From: Candidatus Nanopelagicales bacterium | Lineage (GTDB): Bacteria; Actinomycetota; Actinomycetes; S36-B12; GCA-2699445 | Reading direction: 5' to 3' | Length of the DNA stretch: 64,000 nt | NCBI GenBank assembly: GCA_037045355.1 | Contig: JBAOHO010000010.1 | Location: forward strand, 62,001-126,000 | Shown here: piece after piece, positions 27,112 through 36,310 of the stretch | Layout: every line of letters starts with the position of its first letter | Numbering within the stretch: the first letter of the stretch is position 1 | Position numbers and translations under genes: made by a program | The notes under the pieces: model-generated | What the model was told of the DNA's origin: nothing | Seen by the model: only the letters and a program-made list of their open reading frames with translations | Database searches by the model: none

Positions 27112-28971
27112 CTAGCCATGGTCGTCTCGCTTGCGTCGACGGACGATCAGGCCCACCACGACGGCCACGGCCACGCCCAGAAAGCTCAGGATCAGCCACA
27201 GTGAGTCGAGTACTCGGCTGTCTGCGACCTTCTCCGGCTGAACGGCCAGGGAGGTCTGCGACAAGGTGGTGATCGCCGCCCCCGTCTGCGCCACCGCGAT
27301 GTCGCCGGACAACGATGCCCACCCGCCTGCGACAGTGTTCGCGCGGCGGCCCAGCCTGGACATCAACCGGCCTCCTGCGTCGCCGGTCGCGCCGAGCACG
27401 GTGAGCTGTCGCTGCCCCGTGTCGTAGGTCTGCAGCCCTGCGAAGCTGCCGGCCACTTCAGCAGTGAACCGTTGGGCCTGTCCGTCCACGGAACGAAATG
27501 GCGCATACCGCAGCGGCGTCCGCAGGATGGCGTCCTGCGCAGGGGTCACACCCACTGCCAAGCCCGGCCGGGAGTCGCCGGCGAACTGCTCGAAGCCGAG
27601 CAGTTCGGTCCGCAAAAGCCGGGGCGTGAGGCGCTGCCAGCCTGCGATGACGCCCGCCGCCTGGGCCAGCGTCTGGGGCACCGGAGCGGCCCCCGTCAGC
27701 GCCACAGGAGTCACCTGTCCGAGTTGCTGCGGCATGGATTGGAACCCGGACAGAGTCTGTCCGGCGCTCGCCGTGACAACGCTTTGGTCGTCGAGGTCGA
27801 AACGGGCGGGCAGTTCACCGCGTCGGCAGCCGCCCTTCGGTGCGTACTGCATCTGCAGGGTCAGCGTGTTCGCACGCTCGACGAGCTCGGAGCCGATCGT
27901 CGCGCTGGCGGCGAACGCGGAGTTCTCTGTCATAGCCGTGGAGCTGACGAGGGTGTCGTTCCACAGCACGTTGATGCGGCCGGTCCCGCCGAGCACGGGG
28001 GTGACGGCGCCCCTGAGCTCGAGGGCGAATCCAGCGACTGGACGTCCGAAGGCCACCTGGTCGATACCCAGGTTGAGCTCGACGTCACCGATGCCCGTGA
28101 GGGGCGGGGGCTCAAGACCCAGATCCCCGAGGGTCTGAGAGAGATCGCCGAAACGGTCCTCGAAACTGGCTGACGGCGAAACCGCAACACGCTCACCGGC
28201 CACGGACACGTACTCGCTGGCCAGAGACAGCACCGATGTCGTCAAGGAGTCCGGTGGCCCACTGACAGTCAGCACACCGCCTCGCACCACGACCTGCGGG
28301 CGGTCCCCGCCTCGACTGATCCGGATCACACGCTGAGCCGCGGGCTGCGCAGGACGCGGCACGTCAGGTGCATACACCACCCGGGCCTGCGGACCGAACA
28401 CCCTCTGGGCGACCGCGATAGCGTTCAGCGCGGCCTGCTGTTCGGAGACCACCGGCCGGACTGACGTCGTGACGATCACCTCCCGGGCACCCGGACTGAG
28501 ATAGCCCGCAACACTGGTCGGGCCTCCGCCCACCAGCCGGTAGACGATCCGCGGGTTGAGCAAGCTTGCGCTCGAAGCGCCGGTGTCGATGCACTCATCA
28601 TCGGAGTCCAGCTGAACTCGAAAACCGACGGTGACGAGGCCGGCGCGGGCATCACCGGGTCGCAGTGGAACGCGAAGCCGCGCGTCACGCGAGGCGGGAA
28701 CCTTCGCCATGACGCGGTCGTTGACCGTGAGGATGATGCTGCCCGGCAGTGTGTAGGTGCTGCGCACCGTCGTGGTGAGTCGCTGCGGTACCGCGTTGGG
28801 TGGCAACAGAATCCCGGCCGTGGCCTGTCCGTGCGGTCCCGTGATGGTGAAGTCGTTGCCGGTCCCCGTAATGAATGTGGTGGCGGCTCGCGTGGGCGGC
28901 GCCGGGGCGAGGGCCACCACCAGAGCACTCGCGACCAGGACTCTCGTCGCCCAGACCACCAGCGACATCAT
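27112..28971 (-). CDS. BcsB-like exported, membrane-anchored protein
   Basis: This 619-aa protein has a signal peptide (about 1-30, ending PPTRAATT), a large extracytoplasmic region of beta-rich modules and a single C-terminal helix at about 590-612 followed by RRRKRDDHG. The overall plan and segments such as SIILTVNDRV with alternating jelly-roll and ferredoxin-like stretches resemble BcsB, the periplasmic partner that receives the polymer from a BcsA-type synthase. The start ATG 28971 (followed by a second ATG) is preceded by GGAGGG and lies downstream of a candidate promoter; ATG 29001 would lie upstream of the likely transcription start. First gene of the three-gene polysaccharide locus. 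Confidence 0.75.
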   Translation of the reverse strand: MMSLVVWATRVLVASALVVALAPAPPTRAATTFITGTGNDFTITGPHGQATAGILLPPNAVPQRLTTTVRSTYTLPGSIILTVNDRVMAKVPASRDARLRVPLRPGDARAGLVTVGFRVQLDSDDECIDTGASSASLLNPRIVYRLVGGGPTSVAGYLSPGAREVIVTTSVRPVVSEQQAALNAIAVAQRVFGPQARVVYAPDVPRPAQPAAQRVIRISRGGDRPQVVVRGGVLTVSGPPDSLTTSVLSLASEYVSVAGERVAVSPSASFEDRFGDLSQTLGDLGLEPPPLTGIGDVELNLGIDQVAFGRPVAGFALELRGAVTPVLGGTGRINVLWNDTLVSSTAMTENSAFAASATIGSELVERANTLTLQMQYAPKGGCRRGELPARFDLDDQSVVTASAGQTLSGFQSMPQQLGQVTPVALTGAAPVPQTLAQAAGVIAGWQRLTPRLLRTELLGFEQFAGDSRPGLAVGVTPAQDAILRTPLRYAPFRSVDGQAQRFTAEVAGSFAGLQTYDTGQRQLTVLGATGDAGGRLMSRLGRRANTVAGGWASLSGDIAVAQTGAAITTLSQTSLAVQPEKVADSRVLDSLWLILSFLGVAVAVVVGLIVRRRKRDDHG

Positions 28972-28999
28972 GGGAGCCCCCTCCAACAGCGGTGGCGAC

Positions 29000-29029
29000 A
29001 TCGTACTTGAGCGCGAGGGAGTCTGCCAG
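29000..29029 (-). promoter_or_regulatory. Candidate promoter of the polysaccharide locus
   Basis: On the minus strand, CTGGCA (29029-29024; four matches to TTGACA), an 18-bp spacer and TACGAT (29005-29000) form a plausible sigma-70-type promoter. Transcription would begin near 28993, leaving a leader of about 22 nt containing the GGAGGG site before ATG 28971. Confidence 0.45.
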
Positions 29030-29140
29030 CGATCCGGCCTCAGGGCCGCGAGCCCCTCCTGAGTGGGGCGGTGGGATCAGGCGGCAGATCGCGCCCTACC
29101 CGAATCCGCCGGCTCGGACCCGCCAGGGTGGTGGTACCGG

Positions 29141-29821
29141 TCAGAACGCGTTGGTCACGGCCCCGGCGACGAGCGGGCCCTGCGCCTCCCGGGTGCACAC
29201 TGTCGCAGGTCCGATGCCCAGCGCCGCGACGATGTCGTCAGGGCGGACCGTGGGGGTCGCAGCCCGGACGACGACCCGCAGGACCCCGTCGTCGTCGGCT
29301 TCGGCAGCCACCCAGTTGTCGGTGACCGCAATGTCGCGAGTACCGGATTTCGTCAGGCGTGGGACGGTCACCGGCGCCCGCTGCCACATCGTGGCGATGG
29401 CCGCATCGATCCGCTCGCGGCTGCGGTCCGGCAGTTCGATACGCCAGCGACTGGCCTGCAACTGGTCGGCGAGAGCAGTGCGGTCGGCCTCGGCAGCGGC
29501 GAGGATCCGGAAACCGTCCGGCAGCGCGCCGTTGAGCGCGGCGGCCACCTCGTCGGCGGCAACCGGTGCGGACAGACCGAGTTCGACGTACTCGGCCTCA
29601 CTGGCGGCCCCGGTGGGTGCGGCGTTGGCGTAGGAGATGCGGGGATGAGGCGTGAATCCCCCACTCATCGCTATGGGCAGGCCGGCTCTGCGGACGGCGC
29701 GTTCCAGGGCCCGCTGGAAGTCACGGTGACTGGCGAACCGCATGCGCCCGGACTTGCCGTAACGGATCCGCACTCGGGTGACGACCGGTTGGGCCTCGTT
29801 CGGCGGCTGTCGGCGCGTCAC
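29141..29821 (-). CDS. TIGR03936-family radical-SAM-associated protein (DUF2344)
   Basis: This 226-aa protein matches the family found fused or adjacent to TIGR03960 radical SAM proteins: VRIRYGKSGRMRFASHRDFQRALERAVRRAGLPIAMSGGFTPHPRIS is diagnostic (quoted as consecutive parts of residues about 15-65). It has no radical SAM motif itself and is thought to act with the upstream enzyme; the shared reaction is unknown. GTG 29821 overlaps the stop of the TIGR03960 gene as GTGA. Confidence 0.9.
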   Translation of the reverse strand: MTRRQPPNEAQPVVTRVRIRYGKSGRMRFASHRDFQRALERAVRRAGLPIAMSGGFTPHPRISYANAAPTGAASEAEYVELGLSAPVAADEVAAALNGALPDGFRILAAAEADRTALADQLQASRWRIELPDRSRERIDAAIATMWQRAPVTVPRLTKSGTRDIAVTDNWVAAEADDDGVLRVVVRAATPTVRPDDIVAALGIGPATVCTREAQGPLVAGAVTNAF

Positions 29822-31737
29822 GCCGGGCTCTCATGCGGCCGATTGGGCGAGAAGGGGCCGATCTGGATGACGGTGTCCATCTGGTCGCACACGCCGCACT
29901 GCGAGCATGGGGTCCAGCGGCAGTCGCCGACCTCGTCACCGGCCAACGCGTCCCGCCAGTCCTGCCACAGCCATTCGGCCTCGAGCCCGGAGTCGAGGTG
30001 TTGCCAGGGCAGCACTTCGTCGAAGGGTCGTTCCCGGGTGGTGAACCACTCCAGCGACAGTGGTGAGTCGTGCCACACCATCTCGGCGGCGTCAGCCCAG
30101 CGGGCGTAGGAAAAGTGTTCCGACCAGCCGTCGAACCGGCCTCCGCTGCGCCACATGGTCTCGATCACATCGGCAACCCTCCGGTCGCCACGGGCCAGCA
30201 GACCTTCGATGATTCCCGGCTGTCCATCGTGATAGCGGAAGCCGATGGCGCGGCCGTAGTCGCGGTCGGCGCGGATGTCGTCGCGCAGCAGCGCAAGGCG
30301 TCGATCGGTCTCTACCGCATCCAGTTGGGCCGCCCACTGGAACGGAGTGTGGGGTTTGGGCACGAATCCCCCGATGGACACCGTGCACCGGATGTCCCGG
30401 CGGCCGGCAGCTTCTCGCCCTGCGCGGATCACTTCGCGCGCCACCCGGCCGATCTGCAGGACGTCCTCGTCCGTCTCGGTGGGCAGCCCACACATGAAGT
30501 ACAGCTTCACGTGGCGCCAGCCGCCCGCGTAAGCGGCGGTGACGGTGCGGATCAGATCGTCCTCGGTGACGGTCTTGTTGATCACCCGGCGCAACCGTTC
30601 GCTGCCGCCTTCGGGGGCGAAGGTGAGTCCCGACCGACGCCCGTTGCGGGACAACTCCTCGGCCAGATCGATGTTGAACGCATCGACCCGGGTGCTCGGA
30701 AGGCTCAACGAGGTGCGGGTGTCGGTGTAGCGGTCGGCCAATGTCCGAGTCATGCCCGCGATCTCGGAGTGATCGGCGCTGGACAGGCTGAGCAGGCCGA
30801 CCTCGTCGAACCCGGTGCGGGCGATGCCGCAATCGACCATGTCCGCGATCGTGGTGGTGGAGCGTTCCCGCACCGGGCGCGTGATCATGCCCGCCTGGCA
30901 GAACCGGCAGCCCCGGGTGCAGCCGCGGAAGATCTCCACACTCATCCGTTCGTGGATGGTCTCGGCGACCGGGACGATGGGCGCTTTGGGGTAGGGCCAT
31001 TCATCGAGGTCCATCAGGGTGTGCTTGCTGACCCGCCACGGGATTCCGGGCCGGTTGGGGGCGATGCGGGTGATGGCCCCGTCCGGGGCGTAGTCGACGT
31101 CGTAGAACCCCGGTACGTAGACGGATCCAGTGCGAGCCAACTGCTCGAGGACGGCCGTTCGCCCGCCCGGCCGACCGGCGGACTGCCAGGCCGCGATGAT
31201 GTCGGTGACGCGCCCGACGGCTTGTTCGCCGTCGCCGAGCACCGCCGCGTCGATGAACGCCGCCATCGGCTCGGGGTTGAACGCCGCATGGCCACCGACC
31301 AGCACGATGGGGTGGTCGTCGCCGCGGTCCGCAGCGTGCAGTGGGATTCCGGCGAGGTCGAGCAGGGTGAGCAGATTCGTGTAGCCGAGTTCGGTGGCCA
31401 GGCTCACACCGACGACGTCGAAGTCCGCCAGTGAGTGGTGCGCATCGACCGTGAACGACGGCAACCCCGCGCCGCGCAGCTGCTCTTCGAGGTCGGGCCA
31501 CACGGCGTAGCCACGTTCCGCCAAGGCGTCGGGGCGCTCGTTCAGGACCTCGTAGAGGATCTGGAGCCCTTGGTTGGGCGACCCGACCTCGTAGGCGTCC
31601 GGATAGACCAGTGCCCATCGGACCGCGACCGAATCCCAGTCCTTGACGACCGAGTTGACCTCGCCACCGACGTACTGAATGGGTTTGGTCACCGAGGCGA
31701 GCAGGGGCTCCAACTGCGGGTACAGCGAAGCCGCCAT
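29818..31737 (-). CDS. TIGR03960-family B12-binding/radical SAM protein
   Basis: This 639-aa protein has an N-terminal cobalamin-binding-type domain (DVVGVSLATELGYTNLL; LVGGHAAFNPEPMAAFIDA), then a radical SAM domain with the cluster motif CTRGCRFC near residues 271-278 and downstream signatures (TFAPEGGSERLRRVINK; YFMCGLPTETDEDV). A C-terminal CSQCGVC motif may hold a second Fe-S cluster. The substrate of this family is unknown; it is almost always paired with the TIGR03936 protein, as here. ATG 31737 has GGAGG at ideal spacing; a much longer frame runs through the repeat array and is rejected. Confidence 0.92.
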   Translation of the reverse strand: MAASLYPQLEPLLASVTKPIQYVGGEVNSVVKDWDSVAVRWALVYPDAYEVGSPNQGLQILYEVLNERPDALAERGYAVWPDLEEQLRGAGLPSFTVDAHHSLADFDVVGVSLATELGYTNLLTLLDLAGIPLHAADRGDDHPIVLVGGHAAFNPEPMAAFIDAAVLGDGEQAVGRVTDIIAAWQSAGRPGGRTAVLEQLARTGSVYVPGFYDVDYAPDGAITRIAPNRPGIPWRVSKHTLMDLDEWPYPKAPIVPVAETIHERMSVEIFRGCTRGCRFCQAGMITRPVRERSTTTIADMVDCGIARTGFDEVGLLSLSSADHSEIAGMTRTLADRYTDTRTSLSLPSTRVDAFNIDLAEELSRNGRRSGLTFAPEGGSERLRRVINKTVTEDDLIRTVTAAYAGGWRHVKLYFMCGLPTETDEDVLQIGRVAREVIRAGREAAGRRDIRCTVSIGGFVPKPHTPFQWAAQLDAVETDRRLALLRDDIRADRDYGRAIGFRYHDGQPGIIEGLLARGDRRVADVIETMWRSGGRFDGWSEHFSYARWADAAEMVWHDSPLSLEWFTTRERPFDEVLPWQHLDSGLEAEWLWQDWRDALAGDEVGDCRWTPCSQCGVCDQMDTVIQIGPFSPNRPHESPA

Positions 31738-31963
31738 GAAGACCTCCGGGAGTGTGGCAGTGCCCCAGATTACGCCCCCAACACCACTCCCCCGGGAATC
31801 CGCCCCAGAACCGCGCCTCCCTAGATCACGCCCCAAGTTACGCCCACCAGAGACGCAGGGTACGCCGCTTCCCACCCAAGCGACCTGGCACTCCAGCCGC
31901 CGCCCTGCACGTCGACGTCCGGCCACAGCCGACGTCCGGCCACAGCCCCGTTGGCAGTCGACC

Positions 31964-31994
31964 TCGACATCAGGGCAAGAAGCCGTACTACCGT
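31964..31994 (+). promoter_or_regulatory. Weak promoter candidate upstream of the hydrolase
   Basis: TCGACA (31964-31969; five matches to TTGACA) and TACCGT (31989-31994) are separated by a 19-bp spacer, slightly long. If used, transcription would begin near 32002 and the whole 20-bp repeat array would be in the 5' leader. Confidence 0.3.
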
Positions 31995-32010
31995 GGCCCC
32001 ACCGCGAGCC

Positions 32011-32110
32011 GGTCAGCCGCTCCGCGAGCCCGACAGCCGCTCGGCGAGCCCGACAGCCGCTCGGCGAGCCCGACAGCCGCTCGGCGAGCCCGACAGCCGC
32101 TCGGCGAGCC
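32011..32110. repeat. 20-bp palindromic tandem array before the hydrolase
   Basis: Five consecutive 20-bp units (cgacagccgctcggcgagcc; the first is a variant) end 18 bp before the hydrolase ATG, with partial units on both sides. Each unit holds the palindrome GCTCGGCGAGC, so palindromes repeat every 20 bp, close to two helical turns. In RNA, neighbouring units could pair as CGAGC/GCTCG hairpins with 9-nt loops. The unit is not divisible by three, and the last partial copy runs into the AGGAGG site. Confidence 0.92.
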
Positions 32111-32128
32111 CGACAGTAGGAGGACCTC

Positions 32129-33016
32129 ATGCCTGCGATCCCCGGCACCCCGGCCACACGCACGATCGACACCGACCGCGGCCCGGTCGAGTTCCTCGAA
32201 GCGGGCGATGGACCAGCCGTGCTCGTGGTCCATGGCAGCCCGGGCGGCGCCGACGCGGGCTGGCTGATGGCCCAGTTCCTGCTCACTGCCGGATTCCGGG
32301 TCGTGGTCCCGTCGCGGCCGGGCTACCTGGGAACGCCGCTGACAGAAGCCAACGCATCGATCGACGCGCAGTCGGACCTCCACGCGGCCCTCCTGACCGC
32401 GCTCGAGATTCCACAGGCCGGGGTGTTGTGCTGGTCCGGAGGCGGTCCGTCGTCGTATCGGATGGCGGTGCGGCACGCGGACCGGGTCACCGCACTGGTG
32501 GCGGTGGCGGCTGTCAGCCGGCGGTACGAATGGCATCTGGGCATGGACGAGAAGTTCACGTTCGGCACCCGGCCGGGCAACTGGCTCATCGGCATGATGG
32601 CCCGACATCAGCCCGAGAAGTTGATCGCCGCCACCTTGTCCACGGAGGGTGATCTGGACAAGGAACAGATCCAACAGTTGGTCGCCCAGGTCTGCGCCGA
32701 CCCGGTGCAGCGACAGTTCGTCCTGAGCCTCGCGGGCACGGTCAGCCACCGGGGGGATCGCCGCGCCGGAACCGACAACGACATGACGACGTTCGCCGCC
32801 ATCGACTCGCTGCAACTCGACTCGGTTCAGGTTCCGGTCTTGTTGGTCCAGGGCACCGCCGACACCGACCTGCCGCCCTCCTACACCGATTTCGCCGCCG
32901 GGCAGCTGCCGGACAACACCGTCCTCACCATTCCGGACGGCACCCATCTGGCGGTGTGGGCGTCCGCGGACGCCGCCAGTGCGCAGACCCGGATCGTCGA
33001 TTTCCTGCGGCGGTAG
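32129..33016 (+). CDS. Alpha/beta-fold hydrolase
   Basis: This 295-aa protein has the alpha/beta hydrolase plan: VLVVHGSPGGADAGW oxyanion loop near residues 30-45, a nucleophile elbow LCWSGGGPSS near 100-108, an acid in GTADTDLPP and the catalytic His in DGTHLAVWA. The elbow has Cys where most relatives have the first Gly of GxSxG. No signal peptide, so cytoplasmic; substrate unknown. AGGAGG precedes ATG by 5 nt. It is a lone plus-strand gene between minus-strand blocks, with tandem repeats on both sides, which could mean a mobile or recently inserted cassette. Confidence 0.9.
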   Translation: MPAIPGTPATRTIDTDRGPVEFLEAGDGPAVLVVHGSPGGADAGWLMAQFLLTAGFRVVVPSRPGYLGTPLTEANASIDAQSDLHAALLTALEIPQAGVLCWSGGGPSSYRMAVRHADRVTALVAVAAVSRRYEWHLGMDEKFTFGTRPGNWLIGMMARHQPEKLIAATLSTEGDLDKEQIQQLVAQVCADPVQRQFVLSLAGTVSHRGDRRAGTDNDMTTFAAIDSLQLDSVQVPVLLVQGTADTDLPPSYTDFAAGQLPDNTVLTIPDGTHLAVWASADAASAQTRIVDFLRR

Positions 33017-33060
33017 CGCGCCCTGTGGTGGGTTCGATCCGCCGAGCCGGAATCCCTCTC

Positions 33061-33120
33061 CTCGAACCCGGACTCCTCGGATCCGGACTCCTCGCACCCG
33101 GACCCCTCGGACGCGGATCC
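33061..33120. repeat. 15-bp degenerate tandem repeat, four copies
   Basis: Four copies of a 15-bp unit related to ctcggacccggactc start at 33061, 33076, 33091 and 33106, in the gap between the convergent hydrolase and rodA stops. Together with the 20-bp array it brackets the hydrolase gene. No terminator-like hairpin is clear. Confidence 0.8.
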
Positions 33121-33121
33121 C

Positions 33122-34273
33122 TCAGACGCGCGGCGGCGGATTGCTGGCCAACCGCACCAACTGCAGCAGTCCGACCCCCAGCCAGGCCGCGATCATGGAC
33201 GATCCGCCGTAGGACACGAACGGCAGCGTGACGCCGGTGACGGGCATGACCCCGAGATTCATGCCGATGTTCTCGAACGCCTGCAACGCGAACCAGGCGA
33301 CGACGCCGACCGCGATCAGTCGGCCGAACATGTCGCGAGCGTCGAACGCGATCCGCAGACCCCGCCACAGCAGCACCGCGAGCAACGCGAGCAGCACCAG
33401 CGCTCCGAGCAAGCCGAGTTCCTCGGCGGCGACGGTGAACACGAAGTCGGAGTCGTTGACGGGCACGAACCCGCCCTGGGTCTGCGGCCCGTCGAACAGT
33501 CCCCGACCGGTCACGCCCCCCGATCCGACGGCCACGCGCGCCTGCAGAGTGTTCAGTCCCGACCCCCACGGGTCCGCGGTCGGGTCGAGGAACGCGAGGA
33601 GTCGCTGCATCTGGTAGTCGGCGAGCAACCCCAGACTGATGGCCGCGACCGCGACGGCGACAGCAGCGCCCCCGAGACCGGCGAGCCACCGCCACGACAC
33701 CCCGGCGATCAGCATGATCGCCGCGACGATGCCGGTGATGATCATCGCCGAGCCGGTATCGTTGCCGACCAGCACGAGTGCGAGCGGCAGCGCCGCCAGA
33801 GCCAGAGCCCGCACGACGACATCGTTGCCGATCGCCTGGTCGCGGGGACCGACGGCCAGCGTGGTGGCCAGGGCGCAGATGAGCGCGAGTTTGGCGAACT
33901 CCGACGGCTGCACGGTGAAGCCGAGGGGCAGCGACACCCACGCCTGGGCGCCGGCGATCTCGACGCCCAGTGGTGTGAACGGCAGCAGGAGTCCGGCCAT
34001 GGCCACGAGGTACAGCACCGGTGACCACGCGCGCAGTGATCGGGGTTCGACCCGGCTGACGGCGTACGCGAGGATCACGGCTGCGAGCACGGACAGGAAC
34101 TGGCGTTTGGCTGGCGCACCGCCCGTGGTGGCAGCACTGGCCGAGGCGACGAGGACGCAGCCGAGCAGGGACAGCGCGAGCGCCGAGGCGAGCAGCACCC
34201 AGTCGAGGCGGGCGGCATGGCGTCGATCGCGCTGCCGCAGAGCCAGGCGGGGCCGGGGGCTTGTGATGGTCAT
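33122..34273 (-). CDS. rodA: RodA-type SEDS peptidoglycan glycosyltransferase
   Basis: This 383-aa protein with about ten membrane helices is a SEDS-family enzyme that polymerises lipid II for cell elongation. Family motifs are VQPSEFAKLALI, GNDTGSAMI, QGGFVPVNDSDFVFTVAAEELGLLG (parts of residues about 265-290) and a C-terminal GVTLPFVSYGGSSM. It overlaps mrdA by 4 bp (ATGA), so it pairs with PBP2 as its cognate transpeptidase. Identity as RodA and not FtsW rests on this mre context. Confidence 0.95.
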   Translation of the reverse strand: MTITSPRPRLALRQRDRRHAARLDWVLLASALALSLLGCVLVASASAATTGGAPAKRQFLSVLAAVILAYAVSRVEPRSLRAWSPVLYLVAMAGLLLPFTPLGVEIAGAQAWVSLPLGFTVQPSEFAKLALICALATTLAVGPRDQAIGNDVVVRALALAALPLALVLVGNDTGSAMIITGIVAAIMLIAGVSWRWLAGLGGAAVAVAVAAISLGLLADYQMQRLLAFLDPTADPWGSGLNTLQARVAVGSGGVTGRGLFDGPQTQGGFVPVNDSDFVFTVAAEELGLLGALVLLALLAVLLWRGLRIAFDARDMFGRLIAVGVVAWFALQAFENIGMNLGVMPVTGVTLPFVSYGGSSMIAAWLGVGLLQLVRLASNPPPRV

Positions 34274-36310
34274 TCGCCGATCCCCCGGACCTCGGCCACT
34301 TGCTGCGGCGGACCCTCGGGTCCGAACACCCGCTCGATCCCGACCCCGAACAGCGCCTCGTAGATCCGCCGGGCCGCGGGAGCGGCGGTCTCGCCCCCGG
34401 CGCCGCCGTTGGTCACCATGGCCACGACCGCGTAGCGGGGGGCGTCAGCCGGGGCGAACGACGCGAACCACGATGTGGAGTTCTCGCCTTCGACCTGCGC
34501 GGACCCGGTCTTGCCGGCGACGGGGAACCGATCGAGCGGGAATCCCGCGAAGGCGTCGGCCGCGGTACCCGATCGGGGTACCGACTCCAGCGCGCGACGC
34601 AGGAACCGCAGGGCGGCCCGGTCGCCGGTCAGTTGGCCCATGGCCTGGGGGGCGAGTTCGCGCGCGATGGAGCCGTCGGGTTGCACCAATGCTCGGGCCA
34701 CCGTGGGCTGCCACAGGGTGCCGCCGTTGGCGATCGCGGCGTACGCGACGGCGAGTTGCAGAGGCGTGGTGGCCGTGAACCCTTGCCCGATGGCGGCGTT
34801 GACGGCGTCGCCCTGCCGCCACAGTTGACCCGAGCGGCAGTTCTCGCGGTCGAGTGCGGTGTAGTAGTCGGCTTTGGCCGGGTCGGTGCGACGCATTTCC
34901 GGGTACTTCGATTCGGCAGCCGCGCACCAGGCGTCGCGCCGCTGCAGCCACAGGTCGTACTTCTGCGCGGGACTGGCGACCATTCCGCCGACTTCGTTGG
35001 GCAGGTCGACGCCGGTGGCTCGTCCCAGGCCGAGGTCGGTGGCTGCCTGGGCCACCGGACCGAGGTCGCCCTGACTTTGCTTCTCTCCTCCGCCTAGGCG
35101 CCACAGCCGGTCGCCGGCACGGTAGAACACGGTGTTGCACGACACCTCGAGAGCCCGCTGCAGCGACAGGCTGCCGAACGCCTCGGACTCGTGGTTGGTG
35201 AACGTGCGTCCCCCTGCGGTGTAGGTACTGGGGCAGTCGTACGGCTCGGTGGTGGTGTAGCCGGAGCGCAACATGGCCAGGACACTGATCGGCTTGAACG
35301 CCGACCCGGGCGGGGAGGTTCCGGAGACCGGGTAGTCGACCAGCGCCCCGCCGCGAGACAGGCGGCGGTAGTCGGCCTGGGTGACGCCGTCGACCCACAC
35401 CGCGGGACTGAAGTCGGGCTTCGAGCCCATGGCGAGCACGCGGCCGGTGGTGACGTCGAGGACGACAGCGCCCGCCCGGGCGTCGGGGCTGCCCGCGTAG
35501 GCGAGCGCGTTGTTCAGCGCGGCCTCGACGGCGGCCTGCAGGCGGGCGTCGATGGACGTCACCAGGTTGGTGCCGGGTTGGGCAGGCACCAGTTGCTCGG
35601 TGCCCTGAACGTCACCGGCGGCATCGACCAGCAAGCGTCGTTGCCCGGCGGAGCCGCGCAGTTCGGCGTCGTACTGCTGTTCCAATCCCCCGCGGCCCAT
35701 GAGGTCCGACGACGTGAGCATCTCGTCCGACGCGAGCTCCTCGGCGGACACCGATCCCAGGTATCCCAGCAGGTGCCCGCCGCTGACCCCGTCGGCGGGA
35801 TACGAGCGCTTCACGGCACTGGTCAAGGTCACGCCGGGGTAGTCGGTGGGGGTCTCCGCCAGCGGCAGCAGTTCGGAGCGGTCCTTGCTGAGCACCGACA
35901 CGGGAGTCTGCGGGCTGCCGTCGTCGCAGATCGGGCGGGGCGGTGCGCCGTCGGTGCCGCACAGCACCAGGCGGCTGCGCAGCTCCTTGACCGTAAGACC
36001 GAGCCGAGGCGCGACGCGACGCAGGACGTCAGCTCCCACCATCGGGTTGTTCGGCGAGGACCTGACGATCGATGAGCACGCCGGCGGCGGCGGTGTTCGC
36101 GACCAGTGCCCGGCCCGACGAGTCGAGGATCAGTCCGCGGGGGGCGGGGTCGGGCACGACCCGGGTGCGGTTGGTCTCGGCGGCTTCGGCCAGGGCGGGC
36201 CCACGCACCACCGTCAGTTCGACCAGTCGCCCGGCGAGGACGAGGAGCAGGGCGGCGAGGAACACCCCGAACAGGGCCAGCCGCAGTGTGGAACGTTCAT
36301 GCACCGGCAC
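34270..36310 (-). pseudogene. mrdA: Penicillin-binding protein 2 (one frameshift)
   Basis: PBP2 cross-links peptidoglycan during elongation together with RodA and MreBCD. The N-terminal part has a short cytoplasmic segment, one membrane helix and PRGLILDSSGRALVANT; the rest carries the dimerisation domain and transpeptidase motifs SAFK (near residue 333), SCNT and KTGSAQ (near 596). The frame breaks near 36036, where GGTGGGAGC should lose one G to read DGGADVLRRVAPRLGLT; the 2041-bp span equals 680 codons plus one base. With the base removed it is a normal-length PBP2 starting at GTG 36310, immediately after the mreD stop. I infer a sequence error in a functional gene. Confidence 0.92.

Larger units (their letters stand above)
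31738..32128. other. 391-bp divergent intergenic region with repeats
   Basis: This region lies between the divergent TIGR03960 and hydrolase genes. It contains a 17-bp direct repeat (cgacgtccggccacagc at 31913-31929 and 31930-31946), a weak plus-strand promoter candidate and the 20-bp array described separately. No reading frame in it shows coding character apart from shadows created by the repeats. Confidence 0.7.

Noticed and set aside
31990..32110. CRISPR array
   Set aside because: The 20-bp units are adjacent with no spacers and no cas genes are present.
31738..32286. Long minus-strand extension of the TIGR03960 gene through the 20-bp array
   Set aside because: The extension encodes AERLSGSPSGCRARRAAVGL-like repeats created by the array; ATG 31737 has GGAGG at correct spacing and is the family start.
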